NCBI GenBank assembly: GCA_963970005.1
Contig: CAXAMN010000002.1
Span: 1,300,428 to 1,364,427, forward strand
Source of the DNA: Durusdinium trenchii
Taxonomy: Eukaryota; Sar; Dinophyceae; Suessiales; Symbiodiniaceae
Direction: 5' to 3'
DNA length: 64,000 nucleotides
Shown here: positions 20,578 to 33,800 of the stretch, piece by piece
Numbering within the stretch: position 1 is the first letter of the stretch
How the letters are laid out: the number at the start of each line of letters is the position of its first letter
Program-made: the position numbers and the translations under genes
The notes under the pieces: model-generated
The model's input: the letters and a program-made list of their open reading frames with translations, nothing else
Told to the model about the DNA's origin: nothing
The model's database searches: none

Positions 20578-20740
20578 TGTGGTTATGGAAAAAGCCTCAA
20601 GAGCGACCGACAAAAAAGACAGCCGCTCACGTTGTTCCTTGAGCCAAACGCAGGTCGTTTTGACCAGTGGTTCACCTTTCTCAGGTGTTCATGACCTTCA
20701 TGAAAAGGTATGCTTTGGGTCGTGCGTTTTTCCATTCACA
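20578..20740 (-). repeat. 5' LTR of the copia element
   Basis: Direct repeat of 11773-11935 and presumably the promoter-bearing LTR, since transcription runs on the minus strand. It is followed outward by the target duplication GTTTC (20741-20745). The length is short for copia elements, whose LTRs often span 200-500 bp. Confidence 0.96.
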
Positions 20741-20745
20741 GTTTC

Positions 20746-22402
20746 TTTTGCTGCCACTGGATGGGTTTAGGGTTTGCCACCCGGAACTCCTGGTGGAGAT
20801 TCTTCATGGCCCTGGTCGACTGGTATCACGGTTCCGCCCCCTTGGCCGATTGGTGGGACTGGGTGGTCGATCAGTGGCCCAGCTCGTTCGGTTGACCCAT
20901 CAACATCCGGTGCAGAGGTCTTGTTGGTCTTTCGAGAAGGACAAAACCATCCCCATTAGAACCCAAGGGTCCAAGATTGGTTGTTCAACATCCAAGGGTC
21001 CAAGGGTGGCAAATGGACTACCACCATAGATCTTTTTCGGGCACCACCAGGGGCCTAAACGCCTAAACGGCACGGATGGTGTATGTGGACCCTGGAGAAG
21101 GTCAGTGGTTCCCAAGTGAGCTCGATGACTACTCAGAGCGAGGATTGATTTGATCCTTCTTTTGTATTGAACACTGACATTTGATTCCTTTCCTGGGGAA
21201 CGATTGATCCAAGGAGACCATTGGTCACTGACATTTTCTACTTCATCTCCTCTTTCCTGTGGCTGCTGTGCTGTCTCGCTTTCTGCAGCTTCTTTGCGTG
21301 GCAGAAGACGGGAGGGTGGACAATTGAACACGCCCGGGGAACACACTTCACCGGTGGTACCAGGACACGGAGAACTTAAGTTTTTGGCGTCCTTCCGGAT
21401 TTTGATGCTTTTAGTTTGGTGCATCCAGGTGGCTAAGAAGAGAATCACTGCAATTAATTAGACGAAAAGCATCCCTTAAGACTTAAAAGTAGAGGCGGAC
21501 AATGGGCAATGTTCCACGTAGTCCTTTGGACATTTTTGAGAGTTCTTCTCCCAAAGGAACGACGGCCCAAACAAATCAAACCACTTTGTTTGCTACAAGT
21601 TGGGTTTCTCCAAGACAGTTAGATAATTACTCTTAGTTTGCACACTCAGCTTCTGCACTGGATTTGCAATTGATTTTCCCCGACATCGTCGCCCCTTACA
21701 TTCCCTACCACTTGCACAGCCGCTCTCCGCCCAGCGCACTTGGACGGTTCGGCTCGGCCCTTCAGGCTCCTTCAGCCTCCCATGCCGACTTTTGAGTCAA
21801 GAGGCCAAAACCTTGGAATCCGCGCCCTTGGCCGAAGCTTTATGGGCCGCCAAACGCTTGAGGATCGAGCGCGCCGCCTCAATGACCACCTCCTTTTTGA
21901 CGCTCGGAGGAGACGAAAATGAAGAACGATCATCCAAACGATGAAGCCCTCAGGAGGGATCGACGACGCCTTCTCGCATCGCTGGTGCTCAGAAGGGAAC
22001 GATTCGGAGCCCAGGCCCTACCGGGTAGTACCATATATTCCCCATTGAAACAGGGAGACAAGCTGTGACAAGCTACAGGGAATTCCCCACCCCTTGCGAG
22101 TTCTGAGAAAGTGGACCCTCCCACCGCCTGAAATCTGAAGAACTTGGAGAACCACTGAGCCGGTGAGTTTCCAGCAGGAGTGCAGTTGTGATGATCACTA
22201 CATTTGGGGATTCGATACGACTCACGTTTTGATCAGTGAGTCTTCATGAGAAAAATTGTTTACATTGAAATGGGGTCCCATTTTTTTAAAGTCTATTTGT
22301 ATCTATTTGTTGTGTCATTTGGAACGTTGCATTTCTTTTTTGCATGCTTCTGTGTTTCTCGCCGCGCCAAAGACTTCACCACTTGTGTTCATGTTCTTTC
22401 AG
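20746..22402. other. Flank of the retrotransposon, no clear gene
   Basis: The stretch 20746-20950 is GC-richer and on the minus strand reads a Gly/Pro-rich open segment; with 11480-11767 it may be an older repeat into which the copia inserted. GC-rich patches at 21720-22120 have short open frames in several phases. I see no recognisable product. Confidence 0.4.
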
Positions 22403-22563
22403 TGTATCTCGCCATCCTTCAGGACTTGCATGAACTTTCTGGGCCGAGCTGTGTGTGGCATTTGGTCCAAATGGATGCCCATCCCTTTGTGGTTCCTTGG
22501 GACTTCGGCGGAAGATGCGACGACGCGACCGAACTGGGGTGCAGGCATGGCAGCCAAACCAAG
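22403..22563 (+). CDS. Possible exon upstream of gene 2
   Basis: Bounded by a good acceptor ('gttctttcag') and a canonical-looking donor (AAG|gtatct). Two frames are open: one reads 'LAILQDLHELSGPSCVWHL', the other 'WMPIPLWFLGTSAEDATTR'. It may be a 5' exon of the gene that follows. The frame cannot be chosen. Confidence 0.35.
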
Positions 22564-22895
22564 GTATCTCAGTGGCTGTGTGTGTTTATAAAAAGATGTG
22601 ATCTCTTCATCTTTCTTTCAGATTCTTACTTTTGGTTGGTGGATTCAAGCGTTTCTCAACTTGTCATTTCAAGTATAAGGCAGAGGGACTGTCAAACTGT
22701 CAATGAAAGGCGTGGTGTGAATGGTTTGACCAATGCATGTTCTATCATTTTCTTGTCATTTTATTATCCCCCCCTCAAACAAGCTTCTTGCACTGGAATC
22801 ATACAAGAGGAGCTCACAACAATCAACCACACAGAAAGAATGTCTTTCATTTGATAAAGGATCAAGCAGAGCATGTAGATGGCAGGCAGGCAGCC

Positions 22896-23066
22896 ATGGT
22901 GGACGGATGGGGCCCAATTCAAATGGCTCGTGTTGCTGGATGGAAGCTGTTGAGTTCACGAAAACCCAAATTATCCGATCACACAGCATCAGAAAACAGC
23001 GAAAAGCTGGCATTCATTCCTTGTTCATCCCCCAAACGAGCTTGCGTGTCCCACCATTCAACATGA
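22896..23066 (+). CDS. Candidate first coding exon (gene 2)
   Basis: ATG at 22896 in a good context (gcagccATGG) opens 'MVDGWGPIQMARVAGWKLL' and continues to 23066. The composition is exon-like. How it joins to 23152 is not clear, and an upstream exon could instead supply the start. Confidence 0.35.
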   Translation: MVDGWGPIQMARVAGWKLLSSRKPKLSDHTASENSEKLAFIPCSSPKRACVSHHST

Positions 23067-26000
23067 TCAGCATGCCACAAAAGCATTATGAGTATATTAT
23101 AAGTTATATATGTTTCCACTGGAAAGAATCACAGGTTCTTCACATCACCAGCCGATGTCTTGAGGTTCTTCTTGGATGTCTTACTTTGGGACATCGATGA
23201 TTTAGCCAACGCCTTCAGCCTGGCCGTGCTCTCTGGCTTGCTCTACCAGGATCGCCCACCTGAGTTACAGAAGCCAGCGCCTTGGAAAAACAAGGCGGAA
23301 GACGTGGGGAAGACGTGCATCCGTGGTGCTTTTGGAAGTTGTTTTGTTGGGTGAGAAGCCAACGAACCGGAGGAAGAAGGGTTGTGGTGGAGAAGACCTG
23401 CTGAAATGACATCGTTCCGTGTTTTTCCCCCCCAGGCTTGCCTTTGAAAGTGTGCTTTTGCTGGTAGGTAGGTTTTTCCTTGTCTCCGGTTGTCTCCAGT
23501 TGTGCTGGGTTGCCTTTGCCTAAGCCTGAACAGCTGGAAATGGTTGACCTTTTACAGTACTTCCAGAGGTTCCAAGAGAGTAAGATAATTTGGTTCCTTC
23601 AGCGTTACCACTTCAGAAAACCAGCACCACAACCTATGAGCAGCACTGCTTGTGACCTGTCAGCACCATTTGTTGCTGGGTGACCCCCAGCTACAGCAGG
23701 GGTTCCTGTTAGTGTGCTTTCCTCCAAGGACAACCCTGTAGTAATTACAGTATATATATATAGACATATGTATAAGGTATACCTGTTCACTGTTCACTGT
23801 AACTATAGGTACACTATAGGTACACAGTGTAGCTCCACCACAACCCCATCATACGTCCTCCTGTTCTCTCCCATCCCCCCATCCATCAAAAAAGAGAACC
23901 GCCCGACCGCCGAACCGCGGGATACGAGCCGTTGCCCAGGACACCGACTTGAAGGATACCACCCGTTCCTGTGAGTGCTGCGGCGGCAGTGAGGGGCCCT
24001 GGCACTCCAAGGTTGCCGAGCTGGCCAGCCGTTCAGCGCCACGGTCGCGTCGAGTCGTTCGACCTGTCCGAAAGGAACCGGTCGACTTCGGTGTTTCAGA
24101 CGGGTAGAGTTGGTCGAGTTGGAGGATAAATTAAAACTAAATCAACTACTAGCTTTTTGTTACTACTAGTAAGGCACCTGTTACTACTAGCGAGGCACTT
24201 GTTACTACTAGTAACAAGGAAGCATAAGGAAGCTATTGGAGGATCCCATGTTCAGCCCAGGATGTTTGTTTTCTGGAGAAGGATGAGTTCAGTCGCGGAT
24301 CCGTGTGTGAAAGGTGCACCAAAATCGGTCTATTTCCTCAACTCTGCAAACATGGTGTGTTTTGGATCGCTTACCCTTTCACCCTTTCCGAATAGCGTAA
24401 CAATTGCTCATGGCAATAGTCATGTAAAGGTTTGGGTCCGGAAACGTTGAGGATCCAGGGGGCGGCAGGAGGACTCGGGCAGAGCATGAAAAAGCTGTTG
24501 AGCAGGTCGTTGCGTGCTTTTGCTTGAAACGTTAAAACGATCCGAACAATCTCACTGTTTTTGGCAAGATCCTTTGAAGCTTGAACAGACCTTTAGTTGT
24601 GATGGGTTCCTTGGCAGAGGTTGGACAAGGGAAGCAGGGAAGCTATGTTTTGTTTGGAGTCGTTCATGGGGTAGATGTTACCTCGGGGTTCTTCCCGGTT
24701 CCTTCAACCAAGTTTACCTGACCCGTCGTCCCGTACCCGCACTACAAAACACCGAGACGACTGAACAGCTTGGGACAGGGGTGGGGTAATGGGGCCACTA
24801 GCTTCCCCAACATGCACAAACCATGTCACATCTTTACTTTAGGGTGCTGTTGGCGGGTGAGGATGTGGTGTTTTGGGATAAACAGCATACCCCGACGACG
24901 ACAACAGCAACAGCAACGACCATAAACAACCGCCTCGTGGTACGTTGGGGTTGCAGAGATGAGGTAGGGCATAACTCCGTTTTCAGCTGCTTCAGTAGCT
25001 TTTTGTTGTTCAAATGTCATGTTAGTCCTTCTGCGGACTTCTACTCTACCCCACCGCTACCCTCCAACAGGTCTTGGGACCTGTTAGGGCCCAACAGCCC
25101 TCTAGAATCAGAGACCTGTTGGAGGATGCTGGTAGGCATTGTGGGGAGAATCATGTGTAATCTGACCACTGGCCGCAGCATCTGGATTGTACGGTATGAG
25201 GACTGGATGTCTGCGATGACTCCTTGGTGTTTGCTTCCTCCCAAATGGACATGCAGTTTTGCATCAACAGCAAAACTGCAGGGATTTCAAGTGTGCCGAG
25301 AGAGTATGTGGGTGTTTACACGTGTTTACATTAATTATGTGTTTTCCACCTTCCAACCTACTGAACAAGAGGGACATGTGCTGAACGCCATGTCATGTGG
25401 CCAACACCTTCCCGCTTGGCTTCCCCGTTTTGGGTCGCAGCCTCCCCACGGTGAAGGTGCCGTGTTTTTGGTCGCCAACGGTGGTTATGTAAGTCACCCA
25501 CCATCACTCACCAGTTGTGGTGGAGTACGGCGTTACAGGCATTTTCAGGTGGGGAATTGCTGGTGCCTTTGAAGGACATCCGGGAAGTCTCATTTCAGTC
25601 AGCACCTCTTTCCGCCACCCTCTCACAGCAATCAGACCGTTCACGGTCACCATGTCACTGTGATGCCATTCATTCATGTCACTGTCAGGTCAATGTGGTG
25701 GAGCTCATCAACTTCATTGCTGCTTGGCCAATTCTGGAGGGCTTGATACAAAGGTGCGGGGAATATGGTGCTGTTTGGACAAAGGACGATGAGCACTAAA
25801 TGTGGTAAACAAGCTTGGTGATATGAGGAGATATATAACCCCATGTAACATCATGTAACAATGTATCCCCATGTTCAAGTTTGCTTTGTTTCACCACAGG
25901 TTAATATGGTTCAGATATTCTCCGGCAAGATGCCGCGGTCAGTCCAAACATTTATAGCGGAATTAATCTATGGGAATAATAATGTTTTGTCCACAGCCGC

Positions 26001-29000
26001 TGCTCCTTTTGTTCAGGAGAAGCTCCAAGAGAAGCGCGTGATGCCCAGCTTTATCACCGAGATGTCCACCACCAACGACGTGGTGCGGCAAGCGATCATC
26101 CCACTGAGTCGTCGAGGTGCGGCGGGGAAGGACCAAGGCGTCGCAAGGGCGGGACGTGGGAGGGGAGCATGGAGATCATAGGAGATCGGTGGAGGTCGCT
26201 GGGTCTTAAGGAAGCACTAATGTGAAAGCTTTATATGATGTCATTCAACTCTTGGAGATGTTCACTCGGAGACCAATGAGCGAAGCATTTGCTTTTTTGA
26301 CCCGATTTTGCAGTGGCTGCCCGTACCAAGAGAGGTTGACCAGCCCTTTCGCAGGTCCCACATGTACCGGGTCCTATAAGGTCTCTCAACTGGAATCCTC
26401 AAGTGGAGAATGAAGGAACAATCCCCAGTGGCTGCCCATCGTCAACCTTCTTGGGGCGATCAGAGTCCGTTGGATTTTATTGCCAGGCCATCCCTGTAAA
26501 GAAGATTTACTGTACATTTATGCCCATTGATGACTCAAACAGATTTTGTATTTATTATTGACTTTCCATGTATACATGATTTTTCCACTTACCCAGCTGC
26601 AAGTAGCTATTTAAATTCCACATATAAATTGTATATATATGCATGGTTTGGGATTGGTCCATATTCCACCAGCATCCTTTGGGTCACCGCCTGCGAACAT
26701 ACCATGGTCGCCTCCGACCAGCATCTTCCATGATTTTTAATCGCTTGTCGCATGAACGGTGCTTTAGAGTTTCACCATGTTTCATCCGACCTCACTCCTG
26801 GCATCGCTACTAGGAGCAACGACGCTACTAGGGGCTCCTGGCACTAGGAACAAGAAGCTACTAGGAACAAGAAGCTACTAGGGGCTCCTGGCATCGCTAC
26901 TAGGAGCAAGGACGCTACTAGGGGCTTGAATCTTGAAACCATTTATAAACCAACCAATTGTTTCAAGCTGTTCTTTGAATTGGGAATAACTGGGCTTGAC
27001 CGGAATAACTGGGCTTGACCGGTATGCCTGTGGCTCATACTGCGAGCCGAACTGTGAGACCCAGACATGTGAGCAATTGAAGGTGGGTCAGAAGATGAGA
27101 CGTGTCAATCAATTGAGAGTTCGATCGGACTGAATGCCGACTGAATACACAACAACATAGACATGTGAGTAGAGGAAGCGGGCGCGGCAAAGCCAGGTTT
27201 TCGCGGCAGCTTCACAGGCACATTTCAACGTGTATTCAAGCACTATTTCTCTAGACGAGGGAAGCCAGTGCACTTTCATATCGGCAGAGGTCATTTGATG
27301 CAAGACCAAGGTGAAAAAATGTACAGTAATCATAGACTGTCATAGACATACAAATCAATATTGAACATAATGACACGTACTCCAAAAGGAAATCAGATAG
27401 TTCACCAGTGAGTCGAGTCACCTTATGCAGCCTATGCATGTGTTTTTTTGGCTGTTTTCGGGGGATAAACTCATTCTTCATACTTTCTTAGACCCAAGCA
27501 TCCTCAGTGGGAGCCGTTAAAAACACCCCTTCATAGCTCCCACATGAAACTGTACGATCCCAGCAGGGTCTAGTGCGACGTACCGAGTCACCAGGTGATA
27601 CCGGCGTGGCAATGGCCAGTGTTTGGAGTGGAGGAGTGCGGTTTTGGGGGGCGGGACGTTCAGGTGGATCAAGAGGTCTCATTCAATGAAATCCGCTTTC
27701 TGATGCTTGAAACACCCAGTTGTGAAGACCCAGTTTCTGGTGCCAATTTGACACCCCATTGTGGACGTCAATGGATCGCGGCAGTCCTGAGACACACCCA
27801 TGACACCCCATGTGGTCGTGAATCACGATGACTTCATCGAAATGCACAGTGAACCTGGGAGGGACTGAGAGACGAATGGAACAATCAATTCCCTCCTTGT
27901 GGAACCCTTGCACCACCCAGTATGGAGGATACCCCTCGGTTGACAAGGTGTTGTGTTTGTTGCTTTGAAGGGACTGGAAGACGCTCTTCAAGTCGAAGGG
28001 CTTTCGTGTTGGATACATGTTCTCAGATATTTCAGGATGTCTTCCTTCAGCCTTCAGTAGCGAATCCCAAACAACCTTGAATTCACAGCAGACTTCAGAT
28101 GACCTGCCGTCACTTTTGGTTCAAGTCCGGCCTAAGTGACCGTGGGTACAGTAACAGGTAAAGATGATTTGCGATTATAGCATCACTATAGACTCTAGAC
28201 TATGTAGACTCTATAGACTATGGCTCACTATCCGTTTGGTACTTCCTAGGAAACCACATCGCCGCTGAGAAGGTTGTTGGGCCAGCCACTCAAGACTCAC
28301 ATCCTCGGTGCTGCATCCGCTATCCAAGGTATTTGCCAAGCACAAGGGTTACATCAAGTTACATCCAAACTCTTGGAACACTGACTCCTGACAGGTCCAA
28401 AGACACAGTAAAACCTGGTCCTTTGCATCACTGAGTAGTGGTTTTATATTGCCGACTACCGTTCGTGTTTTGAGAAACGTCGTCTCCAACGAGTCGGGCA
28501 GGAGCACCACGGCCGCCGACGAAGATGGTGACTCATAGTTGCTGGGGCGAGGTAAGTACAGCATTCCGGGAATCCCTCGGGAATAGGACTCCAACTCCTC
28601 AGTTGGATGCCATCGCTATTAGGTTGGAGGCCATCGCTTCTAGGTTGGAGGCCCTGGGGCTCCAACGCCGAACGTATTTGGACTCTCCAGTCACCCATTC
28701 CCACCTTCTCAGAATGGACTTGAAGCCCATTGGGAATCTCTCATCTGACTTTATTTGGCCGCAGCTTGCGACTTCGCTTCGTCCCCGATTCGCGCCGTCG
28801 CGATGAAACAAGGGATTGGGAGGAGCTTGGGCAGCTTGGGTCTAGGATGGTGCAGGTCCAGAGCCTAGTTGGCCAAGTGACTGAAGTGACTGTAGACTTG
28901 ATGTCCGTAGAAGGACGTGGATGGACCCAGGCACCCGCCGTTAAGTGTTGATCTACACTCCTTGTGGGACTGAGAAGAACTAGAGATGTTCATGTAAAAC

Positions 29001-30762
29001 TTCTCCCTGTTGGGGTGTCCCCGGGGTGTGATCCCTAGCATCGCAGATGGTGCCAGTGAATTATCAAGGTCCAAATACCTTTTGAGGGGGTACGACTGGT
29101 TAGACTGGGGTGGGACTGGAGTGCACTTTCTTAGAAGGTGGGACCGGGGTAGGTGACAGCAGGGTGACAGTCCTCCTTTTAGCGTCGACGTGGGAGATCA
29201 GCCCAAGTTCATGAGGTTGGGACAACATCTTCACGAATCTGGTTGCCTCCATCATCGCAGACGGCTTGAACGTGCACACCTACAGTGGGATCTCTGACCA
29301 GCTCAGCACTAATGTGGAAGAGGTCCGCAAGGACAGGGTGGATTTGCCATCTCGAGAAGTGAAGACGACATGAAATGGCCGAGTTCGAGAGCTTTCTGGG
29401 TTACTAGGGGCTCGCTACTAGGAGCAAGGACGCTACTAGGGGCTCCTGAACAAGGATGGTACTAGAAGCAAAGGGCATCGCTACTAGGAGCAAGGAAGGA
29501 CGCTACTAGGGGCTCCTGGCCTTCGCTCCGCAGGATCAGGTCCGGATGTTCAGATGGTAAAGTCAATGAGCTGTAATACCCATCACATCATGGTGCATAT
29601 ATCCTCTATAAAATCACTGGGGTCTTGGTATGGTCCCTGCCCAGGGGGGCGTGGGGGTTGGATTTTATAGCGGAAAGCTGCTTGTATCCAAGAAACGTAC
29701 GCGTTGCGTGGAATTGTTTTTATGTGTTTTCTGGTCACTGCTCAGGCACATGCTGGCCTGAGGTTGAATGATTTTATAGAGACCTATCTGGGGTAAGGCC
29801 TGCTCACTTTATACTCCCTAGGGGGTGACCACCACCATTTCATCTATAAAATCACTGTCAAGACCCCCCCTATATATCCACAGAGATCCCATCACACTTG
29901 GTTGTATGAGTGCCTTGTACCAAGCACGCTTGGAACGGGCATGGTACGGGTCGACATCAGTTTCCGCGTTTTGTTTCTGTTTGTTTGGGGAGGTCAATCA
30001 GGGCTGCCGAGGTGCCATGACACGCCATGACCTAGAGCCGAGAGCAATAGATTCAATGCCACCCTCCTGGCCAGGCAGTTTTGGGACCCGGTGTTTCTGG
30101 GCACTGCCGCCAGCAGGGAACACCTGTTGGAGGATCCAGGTGTGAAACATTCTTAGCTTGATCAGATCAGAAGACCTTGGTCAGATGAGACTGACACAGA
30201 GGCCCGGCGCCTCTTTTCCAGGTTTTTGCTGTGCCCGTCGTGTTGTTTGGAGTCATTCTCCCAGTTTTTGCTGGTTCTCGCGTGGTTTCGAAGGAACTTG
30301 GGGATCTGAGACATTTGAGTCAGCATCTTGGCGCAGCTGCAGTCTTGGACCTGAGAAGGAGACGCCAGGATTGCATGCGCCAGGAGACGCCGTTTTAATG
30401 ATCAAAAATCAAAATAGATTATTCCATGACTCCAAGTTAGATCCATGGAACCAAGCGAGCCAAGGGTACGGCGGGTCCTGGTGAAGTGAATGTGATCATA
30501 GCTGGACTAGTTGGTGCGAAGGGAGTGACTGAGGGAGCTAAGGGGGGGTCCATTCATGTTTCCCATATATATATATTCCCCATTAAACAGTGAGCCAAGG
30601 AGCTATAGGGCTTGCTACTAAATCTTCCAACAATGCAACATGTTTGCCCTTTGGCTGCTTTTGTAGATGAACAGGGACATAGTTGGAACCCGGTATGAAA
30701 GGGATTGACAGGTACTACATATGAATTGTGAATGCCATCTTTGTTCCTCACGGTCTTTGGTA

Positions 30763-30800
<38 letters not shown>

Positions 30801-33800
30801 ACTAGGTACACCGGATGCGCTCATCAATCTGATTTAGGGAATATATTTATCCAAATCTTATTTGGTAGAGGAAAACACGTGATTGCCCAACCATTGCCCT
30901 GTTTGGTAGATTATAATCGGATTTGGGTTATTGGTTTCAAGTCCCTGAGAACTGCTATACAAATGGTCAGAAGCTTCTGATCTTTTTCACCAAGAGCCTA
31001 GCTATCTCTGGCACCTGAGGCACCTGAGGCTTGCTGACCCAAAACGTCTTGATTTTAACACAAAACACTTCATTCGCTTCGCGATTCGCTTCGTGATTGA
31101 CTTCGCGCTTGGCTTCGCGAGGTATTGGATTTGCGCTTTTTGCATCAACCAGCACTCCTGCATTTGCAGCGGATTTGGAAGCCCACCGCCTATTGGAACT
31201 CCTTTGTACGACGACTGGGACGCCTGGGATGACATTGGAGCTGGACTCATTTGGGATGTGTTCATCAACTCGAGGGGAGCAAGGCAGTTTCGAAAGCGTG
31301 AACACAAAAACCACCGTGGAGGGTGGAGGATGACTTTTGTTCCAGCAGTTTGAATGGAGGATGGGGTGCCCAGGACATCCACTTACTTAGGGTTTTTGAA
31401 CCACCATTGGAACTGGTTGTTTCATGTTGTTACCTTTGTTTTGCGACCTGATTTGGAGAATCCCGCATCCACTGCAAGAGACGATCAAAATCCACCCTTT
31501 CCTTCACGATCTTCACGTTGCAACCGATGTGGGTGCTTCTTCCCGTCCCAACCTGGGTGCTTCTTCCAAGTCTTCCGAGGATATCAAGCGCAGGGATTCG
31601 GTCACTGGAGATATCTATCCCCTGTGCTCCTGCTTGCATCCCAAGTTCTTCAACTCTTCGCCCAATGAATGCGACTCTGGGCATCGAAGACGTGAGAAGG
31701 GTGGACGAGATGAAGTGGGTGTGGGCGGACAGTGAGAGATGGTAGGAGGAGCTGTTTCCCCTTTATATGGTCAAGTGTGGAAGGAATCTCATGGGTTCCA
31801 CAACGAAGACAGTTACAGTAATTACTCTATAATATATATATATAATTATATGTATAGTTATATATATATAATTATACTGTATTTGTTCAATTCTGGGACA
31901 TAAGAGATTGCCTGAAATTGACTAGTGAAAGGCTGGCAGAGTCATCCGGATGGGGAACAGCTCCCTGTTCCGAAGTTGAAGGTAAGTGAAGGCGCCGCTC
32001 ACAAGGCACTTTCACCTTCTCTACTCCCTAGACTTAGACACTCCATGACACTCCATGTATAGCTGCCTGACTCTGAACAGAGATAATCTTGACAATGTCA
32101 AACAACATTCGCTGTCAAATTGGTAATAGAATGTGGTCTTACTTTGTTTTTTCAGGGCCTTCAAAGGGAAAACTATCTCCAGCTCAGGAAATGAACAAGT
32201 TTGATGACATGATTCATTTATTGCACTGCTGGGAGCTCAGGGTCTGTCGAATGTCTCTCGTGTTTCTCTCAGGGGTGGGGGCATGGCATGGCCACGGATT
32301 CACCGACACCCGACTCAAATCCAACAGTTGGAAAGGTCTGTTCACGTTGATTTTCCAGAGACCAAAACGGCCCGGGGAGTCAGGTGACAGACTGACAGGC
32401 AACACATGGGGCCACTGGGTGTGCCTCCGACGTTGTCACGCATTGGCTATGGTTAGACAAAGGGGTGCCATTCAAACCCACTGTGATGCATTAAACTGAG
32501 ACAAACATGACTCATGACCGGGAATTCCCAGGACTGTTGATAATCTCACACTAGGCCTTTTGACAATGAGGTGCCAGATCTGTGATAGATTGGCATGGTA
32601 GCCCCTAGTAGCCCCCCATAATAGCGTCCTTACTCCTAGGAGCGATGCCAGGAGCCCCTAATGATAAGGCCAGGAGCCCCTAGTAGCGTCCTTGCTCCTA
32701 GTAGCAAAACACCGGTTCCAAATCAGAAGGGGTTAGCAACACCGGTATTAGTCATCGATGGCCACTCGGATCGTCATGATGGGCAGTGAGATCGCACTTC
32801 TCCCAGCTTCTCCCTGCTGCGCGCTCCCTGATCAGGAATAAGCCACTCTATCGGGTAGAGTGGTTCCAGATCTGAATTGCGCCAATTTGGGGTCGTAAAA
32901 TGGAAGATCCCGCAGCATGCGGGTATGGTCCAATCTGGGTCGGGTGAAGAGGCCCGTGAAATGTGGCCCGTGGGGCCTGTGGGGCTGGTCCCGTGGAGCC
33001 CGTGGGGCTCGTGGAGACCGTGGGTCTCGTGGGTCTCGTGGGGAAGATACAGAAGGGATGAACAGGTGATGGTCTCTAGATTCCTTTGTCGACGGGCCCG
33101 AACAAAGTAACAGGTTCCAGGTTTGAGTGGGAAGCGTACGTGAACGCACATGCCAGATTTGATGGGAGTAGACACCCAAGAAAGTTTTGTCAGTATTGCT
33201 GCGCGCGCCAAAGCACATATCAGCCTCAATGTCGCAATGCGAGCACAAACAGAACAACGAACAACAGAAAAGTTCGGACCACAGCTCGCTCTTGGCTGCC
33301 GCTGCCGCCTTGTGATTTTCTTGCCTGCCTTCGACGCGGATGCTGTTATAAGATGATTTAGGTCTTGTTTACCTTTTCCATCCTTTTCCGGGCTTTGAGT
33401 GGGATGTCTCCCAAGCTTGTCTCCCGCTCTTGCCATGCTATCCTTTTCTTGAAGTGCTATCTGGGGTCTATGCCGGTATAATTTATAGCCGCAGGCGATG
33501 GTGTTGTGATGATGGGAAGGTGCGTGGCACTGCCATGGCAACGATTGTTATGTCTTCTCCTTCTGTGCTTTCCGTGGTTTCTTGTGTCCGTGCTCCTACA
33601 AAGCCGCGGGCCATGATGATTTTGTCATGGCGCGTTGCTGTGCAGGTGGAAAGTAGCGTGAGATTGCAGTGGCTATATATGATGGTAAAAGCTGTGTTCT
33701 CCTTGTACAGTATGCTTTTCGGAATCAGGAACAGAGACAAGCTTGGGAACCACGGCGGCAGCGGCAGCCAAGAGCGAAGTCACGAAGGGAGACAAGCTTG

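Larger units (their letters stand above)
11773..20740 (-). mobile_element. Full-length Ty1/copia LTR retrotransposon, coding-defective
   Basis: Seen directly: 163-bp direct repeats 11773-11935 and 20578-20740 with no difference by eye, both TGTGG...TTCACA (TG...CA ends). They are flanked by the 5-bp target duplication GTTTC at 11768-11772 and 20741-20745. The internal part reads on the minus strand: primer site, Gag, aspartic protease, methyltransferase-like domain, integrase, reverse transcriptase, RNase H, extra ORF, polypurine tract. The order integrase before RT defines Ty1/copia. Lesions: reading-frame changes in Gag, two in integrase, one stop in RT, one frameshift between RT and RNase H, and an apparent short deletion in the methyltransferase motif. 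Identical LTRs imply recent insertion, so a helper element probably supplied the enzymes. Total 8968 bp. Confidence 0.97.

Noticed and set aside
23580..23602. 23-nt GT-AG stretch that could be an intron
   Set aside because: Too short for splicing, and the frame reads through it with continuous helical sequence.
24823..25572. 249-codon plus-strand ORF
   Set aside because: Composition is irregular, with an unconvincing mix of Cys, Trp and Thr runs, and no splice or family support; it may contain a small exon but is not called.
28110..28140. 'ggttcaagtcc' resembling a tRNA T-arm
   Set aside because: No acceptor or anticodon stem can be folded around it.
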